Program-made: the position numbers and the translations under genes
Shown: positions 1 through 9,265 of the stretch, piece after piece
Layout of the letters: each line of letters opens with the position of its first letter
Position numbering within the stretch: position 1 is the first letter of the stretch
Source: JAUIAI01 sp963976885
GTDB taxonomy: Bacteria; Pseudomonadota; Gammaproteobacteria; Burkholderiales; Burkholderiaceae_E
Reading direction: 5' to 3'
Length of the DNA: 58,339 bases
Assembly (NCBI GenBank): GCA_963976885.1
Contig: CAXBNM010000001.1
Span: 1 to 58,339 of the forward strand
Notes under the pieces: model-generated
Database searches by the model: none
What the model saw: only the letters and a program-made list of their open reading frames with translations
What the model was told of the DNA's origin: nothing

Positions 1-502
1 CCGACGGTTCGGTTGAGTGATTTAGGTCGTTTGCTCCGGGTGTGCTGGAAAGATCTGGTTGAGGTCCGCTGGGTAACTGCAGAACGAACACTAGGGTCTC
101 AGTTAACAGTTGACAATGACTGCAAGATGGCTTGGGTCAAACGGGCTAACCAACTAGCCCAGTTACTCTTCGGTATCACTCCGTCACGGACTGTTTCGTC
201 CATTGGGGCAACGATAGGCGCTAATTGCCACATGTAGAAATACCCAATTGCCGGTAGTGAGGGTATTCTTTGCCATATTATGAAATTTTGGTACTGGCTG
301 GATTGGTGCCCTCGGTTTTGCAAATTTACATTTGTTTGCAATTGTTGACTCCTTCCGGTGGCCGTTGCAGCGTGATTGGCGCGGATTTTCGGTAACTGGG
401 GGCTGTCATGCCGGGAACGCGGGATGGGCAGCTCTGACCCATTGGCCGACACTGCGGGGATACCAAAAACAGGCGACTGCGCCTGATAAAGAGAGAAACT
501 CC
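1..502. other. Gene-free leader region upstream of the first lipoprotein gene
   Basis: No convincing gene is visible. The short open frames on both strands have no ribosome binding site and no recognisable protein. Bases 270-345 are clearly more AT-rich than the rest of the window, as expected for a promoter region serving the lipoprotein gene that starts at 503. An inverted repeat lies at 318-341 and is listed separately. Confidence 0.5.
318..341. promoter_or_regulatory. AT-rich inverted repeat, possible operator
   Basis: TTGCAAA (318-324) and TTTGCAA (335-341) are perfect 7-base inverted arms separated by 10 AT-rich bases. The site is about 160 bases upstream of the lipoprotein start. It could be a protein-binding site or a chance dyad in an AT-rich patch. 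No regulator is encoded nearby. Confidence 0.25.
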
Positions 503-3500
503 ATGCCGACTTCATTGCCCATCGATCGCTATGGCCTGCTTGGTGCCGCCGCCCTCAGTCTCGCCCTTGCCGCCTGTGGCGGCGGGGGTGGCGGCGGATC
601 CAGTGTGGCCGGCGGGGGCGGCGTGACGCCGGGCCAGGGGAGTGGTTGTACCGTTGAGGTCAAGTCCGGGTTTTCCGGGGCCGGTCCGATCGATGCCAAT
701 GGCCTGGAGGGCGAGGGTGAGGGCGGCGACGGCGGCGACGGCGGCGGCGGCGGTGATGGTGGCGACGGCGGCGGTGATGGTGGCGACGGCGGTGGTATTG
801 GTGCTGGCGGCAGTCTGGGCCAGTTTCGCGATACCGTCGTTGAGGTTCGCGACCCCACCAACGGTACGGTGCTGGGCACCGGTATTACCGACAGCGTCAA
901 GGGGATGGTGACTCTGACGCCGTGTGATCGGAATGGCGCGCTTGAAGTGGCGTTCATCGGTGGCAACGGGGCCACTTACTTTGACGAGGCCCGCAAGGCC
1001 TTCGTGCCTTTTCCCGCCGGCCGCGAACTGCGTGTGCGTGTTTCGAAGGCAACCCAGGATTTCATCGGCATCACGCCGTATACCGAAGCGGCAACCAGTC
1101 TGAGTCAGGAGGGCGAGTCGGCGGGCAGCGTGAGTCTGAAGACAATCAGTCAGGATATTGACGAATCGAATCAGAAGATTGCCAGCATTCTGGCCGACCA
1201 GTTGCCCGGCGTATATCGCTCCTCCACCGCCGACGGTCGCTTCGAAATCACCGGTCTGCCCGTGGTGCTGAATGAACAGAACGTCGATCAGCCCGGCACG
1301 CTGACCGATAACAATCGCGGCCGTTACGGGGCCGCCAATGCTGGCTTGGCGGTGCTGGCAGGTACTTTCCTGGCCGACGATCCGACCCCGGCCCTGACCG
1401 TTGCCGGCCAACTGGGGCGCGATCTGACCGATGGCAAGCTCGACATGGTCGATGCCAATGGTTGTTCGATGGTCAGTGGCTCAGCGGCCAACGGATCATG
1501 CGCGGACGATGCCGGCGATATCGCCTACACCTATGAAACCCTGTGGCGGGCCAAGACCGTTGCAACCAGCGTGGCGAGCCAGCAGGCCGGTGATCAGTCG
1601 CTGGCGGCCAAGAATGCGTTCGTGGCGGTGTATCGGATGGCGGCCAAGCGCAGCTATGAGTCTTGCGCGTTTCCGCGCGGCGCGGGCATCTGTGATCCCT
1701 TGCTGCGTGTGACAACTGCCGCGCAGACGGTCAGACTCGATTCGCGCGGGCGGCTGACCTTGTCGCGCACCATGACGGCGCCCTTTGGCGACCAGCTGCG
1801 CTTCATTACGGCCACGGTCGAAGACCTTGAGGTGGCGGGCGAATATGTCGAGGTCAAAGTGGGCTCGCGCGGCGAAGTGATTGCATTGAGCCGGGACCGC
1901 AGTGCCTTCATGTATATCGATCCGTTGCAGGTTTATCTGGTGACGGGCGAAGAGCCGATGACCGGTGATGGCCTGAATCTGGTGAACAATGTGCTGGACA
2001 CGACGATTCGCACCGTGCAGTCCCGTCGCATTGCGGTGATCGCGCCTGGCGTCACCAATGCGCGGGTTGCCAGCTTCACGCCCAGTCCGGCCGCTCGCCG
2101 TTTTCTTGATGAGCCCATCGGGCAGGGGCCGGCTTTTCTTTACCTGCTGCCCAACGGCGCGTTGCGTGGAGTGCGGCCGGGCGCCGCCAGTGGTTCGTTC
2201 GAGGCTCGTTGGGGGGCACCGCAGCAAGTTGCGCTGCCGGCACCGGCGCGGCTGACCACGGTGGTTTATGACAAATTCGCGTTGCCCGCGCATGAGGCCG
2301 CCTATGGGCCGGCTCCGTCCGCCGCTGTCGCCTTGCCCTATGGCGGGCCACGGCGGCTGTACGGGCTGAACCGGTCCGGCAAGGTCATGGCCTGGCTCGA
2401 AGGGGCCAGCGCGCAGGGCCGGGTGCTCGATATTCCGGGGCGCGTCGTACAACTCGTGGCCGAAGCTCGGGCCGGTGCGTTTGCCCTGAACAGCGAGGGC
2501 AAGGTTTACTGGGTCAACGCCGATCAGGCGTTTGCGACCGATGCCGGCCTGGACGGCCGGACCCAGACCGCGTTTGCGCGTCGCTTCGCATTGAACGCGG
2601 TGCAGACGATCTCGTTGCCCGAAAAAATCTGCTGGCTGGCGCGCACCGAAGCGGTGGCCTGCGAAACCGGCAATGTCTATCGCTGGACCGAAAGCCTGGT
2701 CGAGTTTGCGCAGACACCAACCGAGTTCAATGCCTGTGGTGTCGGGTCGGCCGGCGCGATTACCGCTGCAACCGTCGACGTTACCGAGGTTGGCACCGGC
2801 ATCTCGGCGCCGGTGAAGGTCAACCTGGCTACCGATATCGGCCCGGTATGGCGGCTCAATTCGGCCGACGAGTTCGGCTACGAGCGACGCGGGGCGTTTC
2901 GTGAGGTGTGTTCGGTCGATGGCCTTCGTTATCTGGGCGTGAACGGCAAAGAAACCGATCAGGCGGGGGCCGAAGGGCGGCGTTCGATTGCCGACACGAA
3001 AATTACGTTCAATGGTGAAGAGGTTTCGTTCATTACCGGCCGCCAACTGACCACCGCGCTGGAGTCAGCCAATCAGGCGTTTACCAGCAACGGCGGGCCG
3101 GCGACGCTGGCCTCAACCGGTCCGGTGGGCTTTGAGGCTTCGCTGGACATGCGGGCGCAGGCCGGCCAGCAGGTGATCTCGCACCGCACCGTGGTGACCG
3201 AACCCGAGCGTCTGGCGGTCGCCAATGTCATCAATGCCGAGCGCCCGGAGTTGAGCATTTTTGGTCAGTATCAGCGCGCTGACGGGTCGGCGGCACTTGA
3301 CCTGACCAGCGTGCTCGATGAAACCAACAACCGCCAGATCACGCTCACCGGCGAGTTGCGCAGCTGGTCGGATGGCGACAATATTCCTCTTAACGTCGTG
3401 GGTCTGGGCGAATGGCAGGCATCTGATCCGCAGGCCGGTTGCGGGACGGCCTGTACCGATGAGCGCGGTCAGAACCAGTTGTGGCAGGTGCTGATTCTGC

Positions 3501-3694
3501 CCACCAACGATTCGGAAGACGTCTACGGATTCCGATTGTGCTGGCGGATCCGGACCGAACAAGAGGTCACGGCCAACATCCGTTTTGCCTGCACCAAACA
3601 CGACAATGATGGTCAGTACATTGGCGTGTCCATGACCGACCGGGTATTGCGCCGTGATGGTCGGCTGGATCTGGTTGACTTCCTGCACTTCTGA
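503..3694 (+). CDS. Large exported lipoprotein with Gly/Asp-rich tether, function unknown
   Basis: A 1063-residue protein. I chose the ATG at 503 because it gives a classical lipoprotein signal: a short polar start, a hydrophobic stretch and a lipobox LAAC with the acylated cysteine at residue 25. The frame stays open further upstream, but that part does not look like protein. After the cysteine come a run of glycines and then a Gly-Gly-Asp tract at about residues 68-103, a flexible acidic tether. The rest is a long, mostly beta-type sequence with scattered cysteines and no domain I recognise. Patterns such as 'LYGLNRSGKVMAWLEG' near the middle hint at a propeller-like part. Codon use matches the neighbours. 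It is probably an outer-membrane or surface lipoprotein; the function is not known. Confidence 0.8.
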   Translation: MPTSLPIDRYGLLGAAALSLALAACGGGGGGGSSVAGGGGVTPGQGSGCTVEVKSGFSGAGPIDANGLEGEGEGGDGGDGGGGGDGGDGGGDGGDGGGIGAGGSLGQFRDTVVEVRDPTNGTVLGTGITDSVKGMVTLTPCDRNGALEVAFIGGNGATYFDEARKAFVPFPAGRELRVRVSKATQDFIGITPYTEAATSLSQEGESAGSVSLKTISQDIDESNQKIASILADQLPGVYRSSTADGRFEITGLPVVLNEQNVDQPGTLTDNNRGRYGAANAGLAVLAGTFLADDPTPALTVAGQLGRDLTDGKLDMVDANGCSMVSGSAANGSCADDAGDIAYTYETLWRAKTVATSVASQQAGDQSLAAKNAFVAVYRMAAKRSYESCAFPRGAGICDPLLRVTTAAQTVRLDSRGRLTLSRTMTAPFGDQLRFITATVEDLEVAGEYVEVKVGSRGEVIALSRDRSAFMYIDPLQVYLVTGEEPMTGDGLNLVNNVLDTTIRTVQSRRIAVIAPGVTNARVASFTPSPAARRFLDEPIGQGPAFLYLLPNGALRGVRPGAASGSFEARWGAPQQVALPAPARLTTVVYDKFALPAHEAAYGPAPSAAVALPYGGPRRLYGLNRSGKVMAWLEGASAQGRVLDIPGRVVQLVAEARAGAFALNSEGKVYWVNADQAFATDAGLDGRTQTAFARRFALNAVQTISLPEKICWLARTEAVACETGNVYRWTESLVEFAQTPTEFNACGVGSAGAITAATVDVTEVGTGISAPVKVNLATDIGPVWRLNSADEFGYERRGAFREVCSVDGLRYLGVNGKETDQAGAEGRRSIADTKITFNGEEVSFITGRQLTTALESANQAFTSNGGPATLASTGPVGFEASLDMRAQAGQQVISHRTVVTEPERLAVANVINAERPELSIFGQYQRADGSAALDLTSVLDETNNRQITLTGELRSWSDGDNIPLNVVGLGEWQASDPQAGCGTACTDERGQNQLWQVLILPTNDSEDVYGFRLCWRIRTEQEVTANIRFACTKHDNDGQYIGVSMTDRVLRRDGRLDLVDFLHF
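706..806 (+). repeat. Low-complexity Gly/Asp codon tract
   Basis: Imperfect tandem GGCGAC / GGTGAT units inside the lipoprotein gene encode an acidic glycine-rich linker. Such a tract can slip in replication while staying in frame, since units are multiples of three. On the other strand it produces an artefactual proline-rich open frame. Confidence 0.7.
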
Positions 3695-3712
3695 GCAGGC
3701 CTGAGCCTGAGC

Positions 3713-3751
3713 CGTGCAACACGGGCACCGATCGGGTGCCCGTGTTGCACG
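3713..3751 (+). terminator. Strong hairpin after the lipoprotein gene
   Basis: A perfect 17-base-pair stem (3713-3729 with 3735-3751) closes a 5-base loop, 18 bases after the lipoprotein stop codon. Only a short GTGTTT follows rather than a real T run. It is probably a transcription terminator or an mRNA 3' stabiliser. It also separates the lipoprotein from the next gene. Confidence 0.6.
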
Positions 3752-3809
3752 TGTTTGCGGCGCGGCTGATACGGGTTGTGTTTCAATGGAGTCCTTGCAG
3801 GAGGAAGCC

Positions 3810-4235
3810 ATGAAAATCAACCGTCTTAACGATCAGATCAGCGTCAGCCCCCAGATTGCCGCGGCCGATGTTGCCGAAGTCGCTCGCGCTGGTTTCAAAA
3901 CCATCATTTGCAATCGACCCGACAACGAAGCGCCCGATCAGCCGAGCATTGAGCAGATTCGTGCGGCAACCGAGCAGGCCGGACTTACGTTTGTTGAAAT
4001 TGCCTTCACCGGCGGTCGTCAGACGGCTGCCGACGTGCAAGCCTTCGCGCAGGCGCTCGAGGAGCAGGCCGCCCCGGTGCTCGCCTATTGCCGCACGGGC
4101 ACCCGGTCGGCAACCATCTGGGCCATGGCGCAGGCGGCTAAAAGCTCGCCCGATGAGATCATCGCGGCTGCGGCGGGTGCCGGCTACGACCTGGCCCCGA
4201 TGCGGCCGGTGCTGGCAGCATTGGGCAAGAGCTGA
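3810..4235 (+). CDS. TIGR01244/DUF442-family phosphatase- or sulfurtransferase-like protein
   Basis: A 141-residue cytoplasmic protein. The ATG at 3810 follows a strong GGAGGAAG ribosome site; the frame upstream runs through the terminator hairpin and was rejected. The N-terminal pattern ISVSPQI, the central IICNRPDNE and the loop CRTGTRS starting at Cys94 are typical of the family that also forms the N-terminal part of beta-lactamase-like hydrolase (Blh) proteins. The Cys loop resembles the active loop of rhodaneses and dual-specificity phosphatases. Length is normal for a stand-alone domain. Family members often occur near sulfide or persulfide metabolism, but nothing here shows that, so the substrate is unknown. 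Confidence 0.85.
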   Translation: MKINRLNDQISVSPQIAAADVAEVARAGFKTIICNRPDNEAPDQPSIEQIRAATEQAGLTFVEIAFTGGRQTAADVQAFAQALEEQAAPVLAYCRTGTRSATIWAMAQAAKSSPDEIIAAAAGAGYDLAPMRPVLAALGKS

Positions 4236-4286
4236 AACACGGCAAGAGCTGAGGCACGGCAAGAGCCGCCTCGGCTTGTGGTGTGG

Positions 4287-7200
4287 TCAGGTTGTGGTGA
4301 GCCGGGCGATGGCGAAGTCGGGAATCCCGATGGGGGATATCGTGACCGGTGTCTGCCGGCCTTCGGTGAGCCGGCTGACTTCCTCCGAAATGAAGAAGTC
4401 CAGGCCCTTGTAGGTAATGCGGCCGGTGCGGGTCAGATCTGCCCGCCCGCTCAGGCCTTCAATGAGTGCTTTGGTAAAGGCGCCATTTCCCCAGGCGTCA
4501 TTTTCTTCGGACAATTGCCGGCCCGAACTGGACGCAAAGACGATGACGCCGTTTTCGGCTGCCGCCAGATTGTTGGCCAGCCGGGCCAGTTCACGACTGG
4601 CGGTCTGGAAGTTGCCCAACGCGTTGCCGGCATAACAGGTATCGACAAAGAACAAGGCCTTGCCGCGCATGCTGCCCAGCGTGTTGCGGATTGACGCTTC
4701 GGGCACGCCGGTGGCGGCCAGTTGCAGATGGTTGCCCTCGTAGGGCATGAAGTAGTACTGGCCATCTGGGGCATTGATGCCGTGACCGGCCATGAACAAC
4801 ATGCCGACATCGTCGGGGCCGACGCTCTGACTGAGCCAATCGAGTGAGGCCAGTACGTTGGCGCGTGTGGCTTGTTCGTTGGTGACCGAGCGGCTCTGCA
4901 CATCGGAGTAATAGCGGCCCTTTTGCGCAATTACTGCCGCGGTGAAGTCGCGCGAGTCTTTGGCGGCCAGGCCAAGCTGGTACTCGGGTTGGCGATATTC
5001 ACTGATGCCGATGGACAGCACGAACAAGCGGGGGCCGGCAGCGGCGCTTGGCGATGGCGGCAGCGTGGGTACGGTTGGCGCCGGCGCATAGGCGCGCGCG
5101 CTGGAGGGGCTGACCGGGCCGCCTTGTGGCGCGCTGGGAGCCGGCGCACTGATGACCGGCATCGATTGCAGGGCGGCGGTGCTGACGGTGTTGGGGCGGG
5201 CGGCGAGCTGAAAGCTCAGCGGCTCGGACACGCCGTATTGATCGCGACCGATCAGTTGAATCAGCGAGCCGGGCGGGGGCGTGGCCACGCTGGCCATGGC
5301 CTGCGCGGTGCCGTCGAAGCGCTGCGGCAGTTGCACGGCCGCGCGTTCGGCCGGACGGCCATTGATGCGCACCTCGATGCTCGCTTCGCCCTCGGCGCGA
5401 ATCGTGAACGGTATCTGCAGGTTGTTGCCGGCCGCTTCCAGCGTGGTCAGGCCGACCGCATTGAGCACGGGCGGAAAGCGAATGGCTTCGATGCTGAGGG
5501 GGCGGGGCGGGCGCAGCGGCGTGACGACGGCGGCCGGTGGTGGTGGCACCGGCGGGATGCTGGCCGGTGGCTTGCTGACCGAGGGCCTGGCCACTGTGCG
5601 TTGCTTGATCTGGGTGCCGAGCAAGGTGTCGATTGCGTCAGGGTCGCTGAATTGATCGCGAAACCGGTTGAGCGAGAAGAAATCGGCCACCGGGGCATCG
5701 GCGCGGTTGACGCTCCAGCCGACATTGCGATCGGCCCCCGCGCTGGCATCGAACTGACCGGTCGGGGTCCAGATCACCCACTGGCCATTGCGCTGCGGCA
5801 TCAGCGCCATCATGGCTTTGCCGTCGCCGGCCTGCCACCAGCGAATGGTGCCATCGGACATGGCGGTGACGATGATCCGGTCGTCGGCGGTCAGGTTGAC
5901 CGCGCGGGCTTCGGCGGCCAGTGGCACGCGCCAGCGTATCGCGCCGTTGTCGGCGATGCGGTACAGCGCCTTGCTGGTGCCAAAGACGGCCTCGTCGCTG
6001 GTGTTGAATGAAGCCAGCGAGCGGCCAACCTCATCGCTGTTGATCTTGATGCTGGCGCCATTGATTTCGGGCCGTGCGGTGTTTTCCCACACGGGCTTGC
6101 TGAAAAATCCGCTCTTGATGGTGGCTGGGCGCAGCGTCTCGGGCAAAGGGCCCAGCGTGAGCAGGCGTTTTTCAAAGTCGAACCAGGCGGGGGTCTGGTC
6201 GTGGTCGAAGTTGAAGCCGATCCGGCCCGAGGTGGCGTCGATTTTCAGATTGCCGGCACCGCGCAAATCGGCCAGCTTGGCGCCGGTGGCGCGCACGCCA
6301 CCGTGGCCGGTGTCCAGCGTGCCCCAGGAGCCGTCATAGCTTGCATAGACGAGGCGGGTGCCATCGATAGGAGCCAGGTCATTGATGGTGTTGGCGGCCA
6401 GGAGTTGTTCGCGCAGCAATTGGCCGGTGCGGGCGTCGTACTCGTAGGCCTGAAACTCGCCGCTGCCTTTGTAGGCCGAGCCAGCGGCAATGATGCGCTG
6501 CCCGTCCGGCGAATAGGCCACGCTCATCAGATTGCCTTCCTTGCGCTCGGGCATCTCGAGGCGCAGTGCTGAGCGGCCGGATTGCAGGTCGAACACTTCG
6601 GGGTCATCGGTATTGCGGCGTGCATCGAAGTAGCCGACAACAAGCCGGTCGGCGGCGGGCGAGAAGGCCACGGCAATGGGCCGGGCACCGCTGGTGCGCA
6701 AGGTGGTGTCGGCGCGCAGACTGCCCAGTTCGATGCGCAAGAGATGAATCTTGCCGTCCATGGAGCTGGCCGCAACGCGACCGTTGGCCGCCACATCCAG
6801 CCCATAGGCGGGGGCCGCAAACTTTTGCTGATAGACCAACTGGCCGTGTGAATCGAAGGCGCGCAGCGCGTTGTCGCCGGCATAGGTGGCCAGCAACAGG
6901 CGGCCGTCGGGCGCGTAGGCGAGATTCTTGATGTCGCCGCCGCGGGCATCGATGGTTTGAATCAGCTGGCCGGTGACGACGGAGAACAGCAGTATTTTGT
7001 GACCGCTTGAACCCTGACCCGTGGTGCCGGCCACCGCCACCAGATTGCTGGTGGGGTGAATGGCGGCGCCATACATACGACCGATTTCGCCGGCGCCAAT
7101 GGCCGGCCGCAGAATCTGTTTCAACTCGCCGGTGGCCAGGTCCCAGATGCGCGCGGTTTTATCGTCAGAGGCGGTCAGCACGATGCCTTTGCGCACCGAT

Positions 7201-7355
7201 ACCGCAATGCGACGTACCGGGCCTGCGTGAGCGCCCAACTCGATCTGAATCTGCGGCGTGCTGGCGGCGGTTTGTGCGTAGCCCGGCGTACCAGTGCCTG
7301 CGGCGATGATGCCGAACAAGACCAGCTGGCTGAGACGACGGATGAATCGGATCAT
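4287..7355 (-). CDS. Exported WD40-repeat caspase-family (peptidase C14) protein
   Basis: A 1022-residue protein. The ATG at 7355 gives a signal peptide (MIRFIRR, then a hydrophobic stretch ending GYAQ), so it should be periplasmic. Residues about 35-550 hold WD40-type propeller repeats, for example ASDDKTARIWDLATGE. A proline-rich linker follows at about 590-760. The C-terminal caspase fold carries both catalytic residues: His858 in FMAGHG and Cys907 in FVDTCYAG. Similar WD40-caspase proteins are common in bacteria, mostly of unknown role. The gene lies 105 bases downstream of the adhesin and c-di-GMP operon on the same strand, and I see no strong terminator in the gap, so read-through is possible. 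A role in processing the adhesin is an inference from position, export and activity class. It could equally be an unrelated stress protease. Confidence 0.9.
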   Translation of the reverse strand: MIRFIRRLSQLVLFGIIAAGTGTPGYAQTAASTPQIQIELGAHAGPVRRIAVSVRKGIVLTASDDKTARIWDLATGELKQILRPAIGAGEIGRMYGAAIHPTSNLVAVAGTTGQGSSGHKILLFSVVTGQLIQTIDARGGDIKNLAYAPDGRLLLATYAGDNALRAFDSHGQLVYQQKFAAPAYGLDVAANGRVAASSMDGKIHLLRIELGSLRADTTLRTSGARPIAVAFSPAADRLVVGYFDARRNTDDPEVFDLQSGRSALRLEMPERKEGNLMSVAYSPDGQRIIAAGSAYKGSGEFQAYEYDARTGQLLREQLLAANTINDLAPIDGTRLVYASYDGSWGTLDTGHGGVRATGAKLADLRGAGNLKIDATSGRIGFNFDHDQTPAWFDFEKRLLTLGPLPETLRPATIKSGFFSKPVWENTARPEINGASIKINSDEVGRSLASFNTSDEAVFGTSKALYRIADNGAIRWRVPLAAEARAVNLTADDRIIVTAMSDGTIRWWQAGDGKAMMALMPQRNGQWVIWTPTGQFDASAGADRNVGWSVNRADAPVADFFSLNRFRDQFSDPDAIDTLLGTQIKQRTVARPSVSKPPASIPPVPPPPAAVVTPLRPPRPLSIEAIRFPPVLNAVGLTTLEAAGNNLQIPFTIRAEGEASIEVRINGRPAERAAVQLPQRFDGTAQAMASVATPPPGSLIQLIGRDQYGVSEPLSFQLAARPNTVSTAALQSMPVISAPAPSAPQGGPVSPSSARAYAPAPTVPTLPPSPSAAAGPRLFVLSIGISEYRQPEYQLGLAAKDSRDFTAAVIAQKGRYYSDVQSRSVTNEQATRANVLASLDWLSQSVGPDDVGMLFMAGHGINAPDGQYYFMPYEGNHLQLAATGVPEASIRNTLGSMRGKALFFVDTCYAGNALGNFQTASRELARLANNLAAAENGVIVFASSSGRQLSEENDAWGNGAFTKALIEGLSGRADLTRTGRITYKGLDFFISEEVSRLTEGRQTPVTISPIGIPDFAIARLTTT

Positions 7356-7459
7356 GAGACGAGCTTTCACCGGTAGGGCAATCAGTTGGCAGGGCATTGA
7401 AACAATACCGCAATACCGTGAACTGAGTCGGCCGGCGAGCCCGTTCGGTTCAGATTGGC

Positions 7460-9265
7460 TCAGCCTTCGCCCACCACTTTGACCTCAAGGCCAAGGTGCA
7501 GATACTGCTGGCGCAGCAGATTCAGGAAATGATCGGCCGGGATGGGCTGGCTGCACAGAAAGCCCTGGTACACGTCGCACTTGGCCGTACGCAGAAACTC
7601 CAACTGCTCCGGTTCTTCGACGCCTTCGGCCGTGACTTCAAAGCCCAGACTGCGCGACATTGCCAGCACGGCCAGGACGATTGCACAGCTGTCGGTATCT
7701 TCCGGAATACCGGAAACGAAGGACTTGTCGATCTTCAATTCGTCCAGACGCATGCGCTTGAGGCTGCTCAGCGACGAATAGCCGGTGCCGAAATCATCGA
7801 TCGAGGTCCGCACGCCGAGCGTTTTCAGTCCTTCGATGGTCTGCGTGTTTTCCTCCGTATCGTCCATCATCATCGACTCGGTCACTTCGATGGTCAGCAT
7901 GCTCGGATGCAGGCCGGTCCGGTGCACGGTTTCCTGAACATCCAGCAGGAGACGGCCATCGGCAAAGTGCGGGGCGGAGATGTTGACCGCCACCGTGCAG
8001 TCCGTAATGCCTGCTTCGCGCCAGCGAACCGCTTCACGGCAGGCTTGTTCCAGAACCCATGTGCCGATGTCGGAGATCAGGCCGAGTTCTTCGGCCAGCG
8101 GAATGAAATCGACGGGCGAGACTCGGCCGTGTACTGGATGATTCCAGCGAATCAGGGCTTCGGCACCGCAGATAAGATCGCTTTCGATGTCTACCTTGGG
8201 TTGATAGTACAACTCAAACTGGCCCGAATTGAGCGCCTTGCGAATATCGCGCTCCATCTCGAGGCGCCGCAGGGCTTGTTCGTTCAGAACCGGCGAGAAG
8301 AATCCGTACTGATGCATCCCTTGCCGACGGGCGCCAGCGAGGGCGCCATGGGCGGCCTGCAACAAACCATCGGCACTGCTGGCGTCCATAGGCGCGGCAG
8401 CGATGCCGACCGCGGAACTGAGATGAAACTCAAGTCCCTCGTGCGGGATGGACTGAGCCAGCGCCCGATTGATGCGTCGGGCAATATCGGCGCCGTGATC
8501 GGTGCTGTCTGTGCCTTGCAAAATTACCGCAAACTCGTCGCCGCCAATGCGGGACAAGGTCAGGCGGAGCGCTTCATTAGTGCGCGGGTCGCTGGCTTTC
8601 AAACAAGCCTGAATGCGTCTGGCGGCAATCTGTACGACATGGTCGCCAACTCGCCGGCCGACAGTTTCATTGATCTTCTTGATGCCATTGATCTCGATTT
8701 GCAGCAAGGTGCAAGGCGAGTCCGGGCCCTTGGCGCGGCGAATGGCGGAGTCAAGCTGATTGTTGAACATCCGTCGGTTGGGCAGATTGGTCAAGCCGTC
8801 AAAGTAGGTAAGCCGGTCCTGGTGCGCCTTGAAGGCCAGTGTGTTGCGCAGCCGGAGGATCAGTTCGCTCGGGTCAACCGGCTTGGCCAGAAAGTCGGTA
8901 GCGCCCATTTCCAGAACCTTGAGCTTGGTCTGAGCGTCGCTGGCCGAAGTCATCACGATGACAGGCAGCATCCGGGTATCGGGAGCGGCCTTGACCGTGC
9001 GCAAAATTTCAAAACCGTCAACCCCAGGCATCATCAAGTCCAGCAGCAATACGTCTGGTCGTTTGGCGTGTACGGTGGCTACTGCCTGGCGCGGATCGTT
9101 CAGCGCGATGAAGTCGAGGTAGCCCGACTCTTCCAGGAACGCCCGTACCAGTTCGGTCAGGATGGGCTCGTCATCGACCATCATTACACGGGCGCTGGTG
9201 GCCAATGAAACTTCAATGGGGTCAATGCCTGCAAACTCGGTCATGGATACATCGGGTTGATTCAT
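7460..9265 (-). CDS. Response regulator with GGDEF and EAL domains (c-di-GMP turnover)
   Basis: A 601-residue cytoplasmic protein with three parts. The receiver domain (about residues 25-140) has phospho-acceptor Asp76 in LLLDLMMPG. The GGDEF domain (about 160-320) has an intact RIGGDEF. The EAL domain (about 340-590) has EALIRW, the DDFGTGYSSL loop, the catalytic lysine in LKIDKSF and AEGVEE. Diguanylate cyclase and phosphodiesterase centres therefore both look active. The RxxD inhibitory site normally found five residues before GGDEF is absent. Its ATG overlaps the kinase stop codon (ATGA, 9262-9265), so the two are translationally coupled and very likely cognate partners. As the last gene of the overlapping operon, it probably adjusts c-di-GMP in response to the kinase. 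No DNA-binding domain is present. Confidence 0.95.
   Translation of the reverse strand: MNQPDVSMTEFAGIDPIEVSLATSARVMMVDDEPILTELVRAFLEESGYLDFIALNDPRQAVATVHAKRPDVLLLDLMMPGVDGFEILRTVKAAPDTRMLPVIVMTSASDAQTKLKVLEMGATDFLAKPVDPSELILRLRNTLAFKAHQDRLTYFDGLTNLPNRRMFNNQLDSAIRRAKGPDSPCTLLQIEINGIKKINETVGRRVGDHVVQIAARRIQACLKASDPRTNEALRLTLSRIGGDEFAVILQGTDSTDHGADIARRINRALAQSIPHEGLEFHLSSAVGIAAAPMDASSADGLLQAAHGALAGARRQGMHQYGFFSPVLNEQALRRLEMERDIRKALNSGQFELYYQPKVDIESDLICGAEALIRWNHPVHGRVSPVDFIPLAEELGLISDIGTWVLEQACREAVRWREAGITDCTVAVNISAPHFADGRLLLDVQETVHRTGLHPSMLTIEVTESMMMDDTEENTQTIEGLKTLGVRTSIDDFGTGYSSLSSLKRMRLDELKIDKSFVSGIPEDTDSCAIVLAVLAMSRSLGFEVTAEGVEEPEQLEFLRTAKCDVYQGFLCSQPIPADHFLNLLRQQYLHLGLEVKVVGEG

Noticed and set aside
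13..237. 74-codon plus-strand open frame in the upstream region
   Set aside because: It has no ribosome binding site, no recognisable protein features and lies alone in an AT-shifted non-coding stretch.
332..502. 57-codon N-terminal extension of the first lipoprotein
   Set aside because: It would put a long non-hydrophobic segment before a perfect lipoprotein signal that begins at ATG 503.
529..975. Proline-rich minus-strand open frame
   Set aside because: It is the mirror of the Gly/Asp codon tract in the lipoprotein gene; high-GC repeats open the opposite strand.
1496..3046. 516-codon minus-strand open frame
   Set aside because: It is fully antisense to the lipoprotein gene and rich in His/Arg/Gln with no domain, typical of a high-GC shadow frame.
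7356..7459. Terminator between the regulator and the caspase gene
   Set aside because: I looked for a stem with a T run on the minus strand and found only short GC palindromes and a tandem CGGTATTG; none is convincing.
7496..9208. 570-codon plus-strand open frame
   Set aside because: It is antisense to the REC-GGDEF-EAL gene, whose motifs are all intact; the mirror protein has no family signature.
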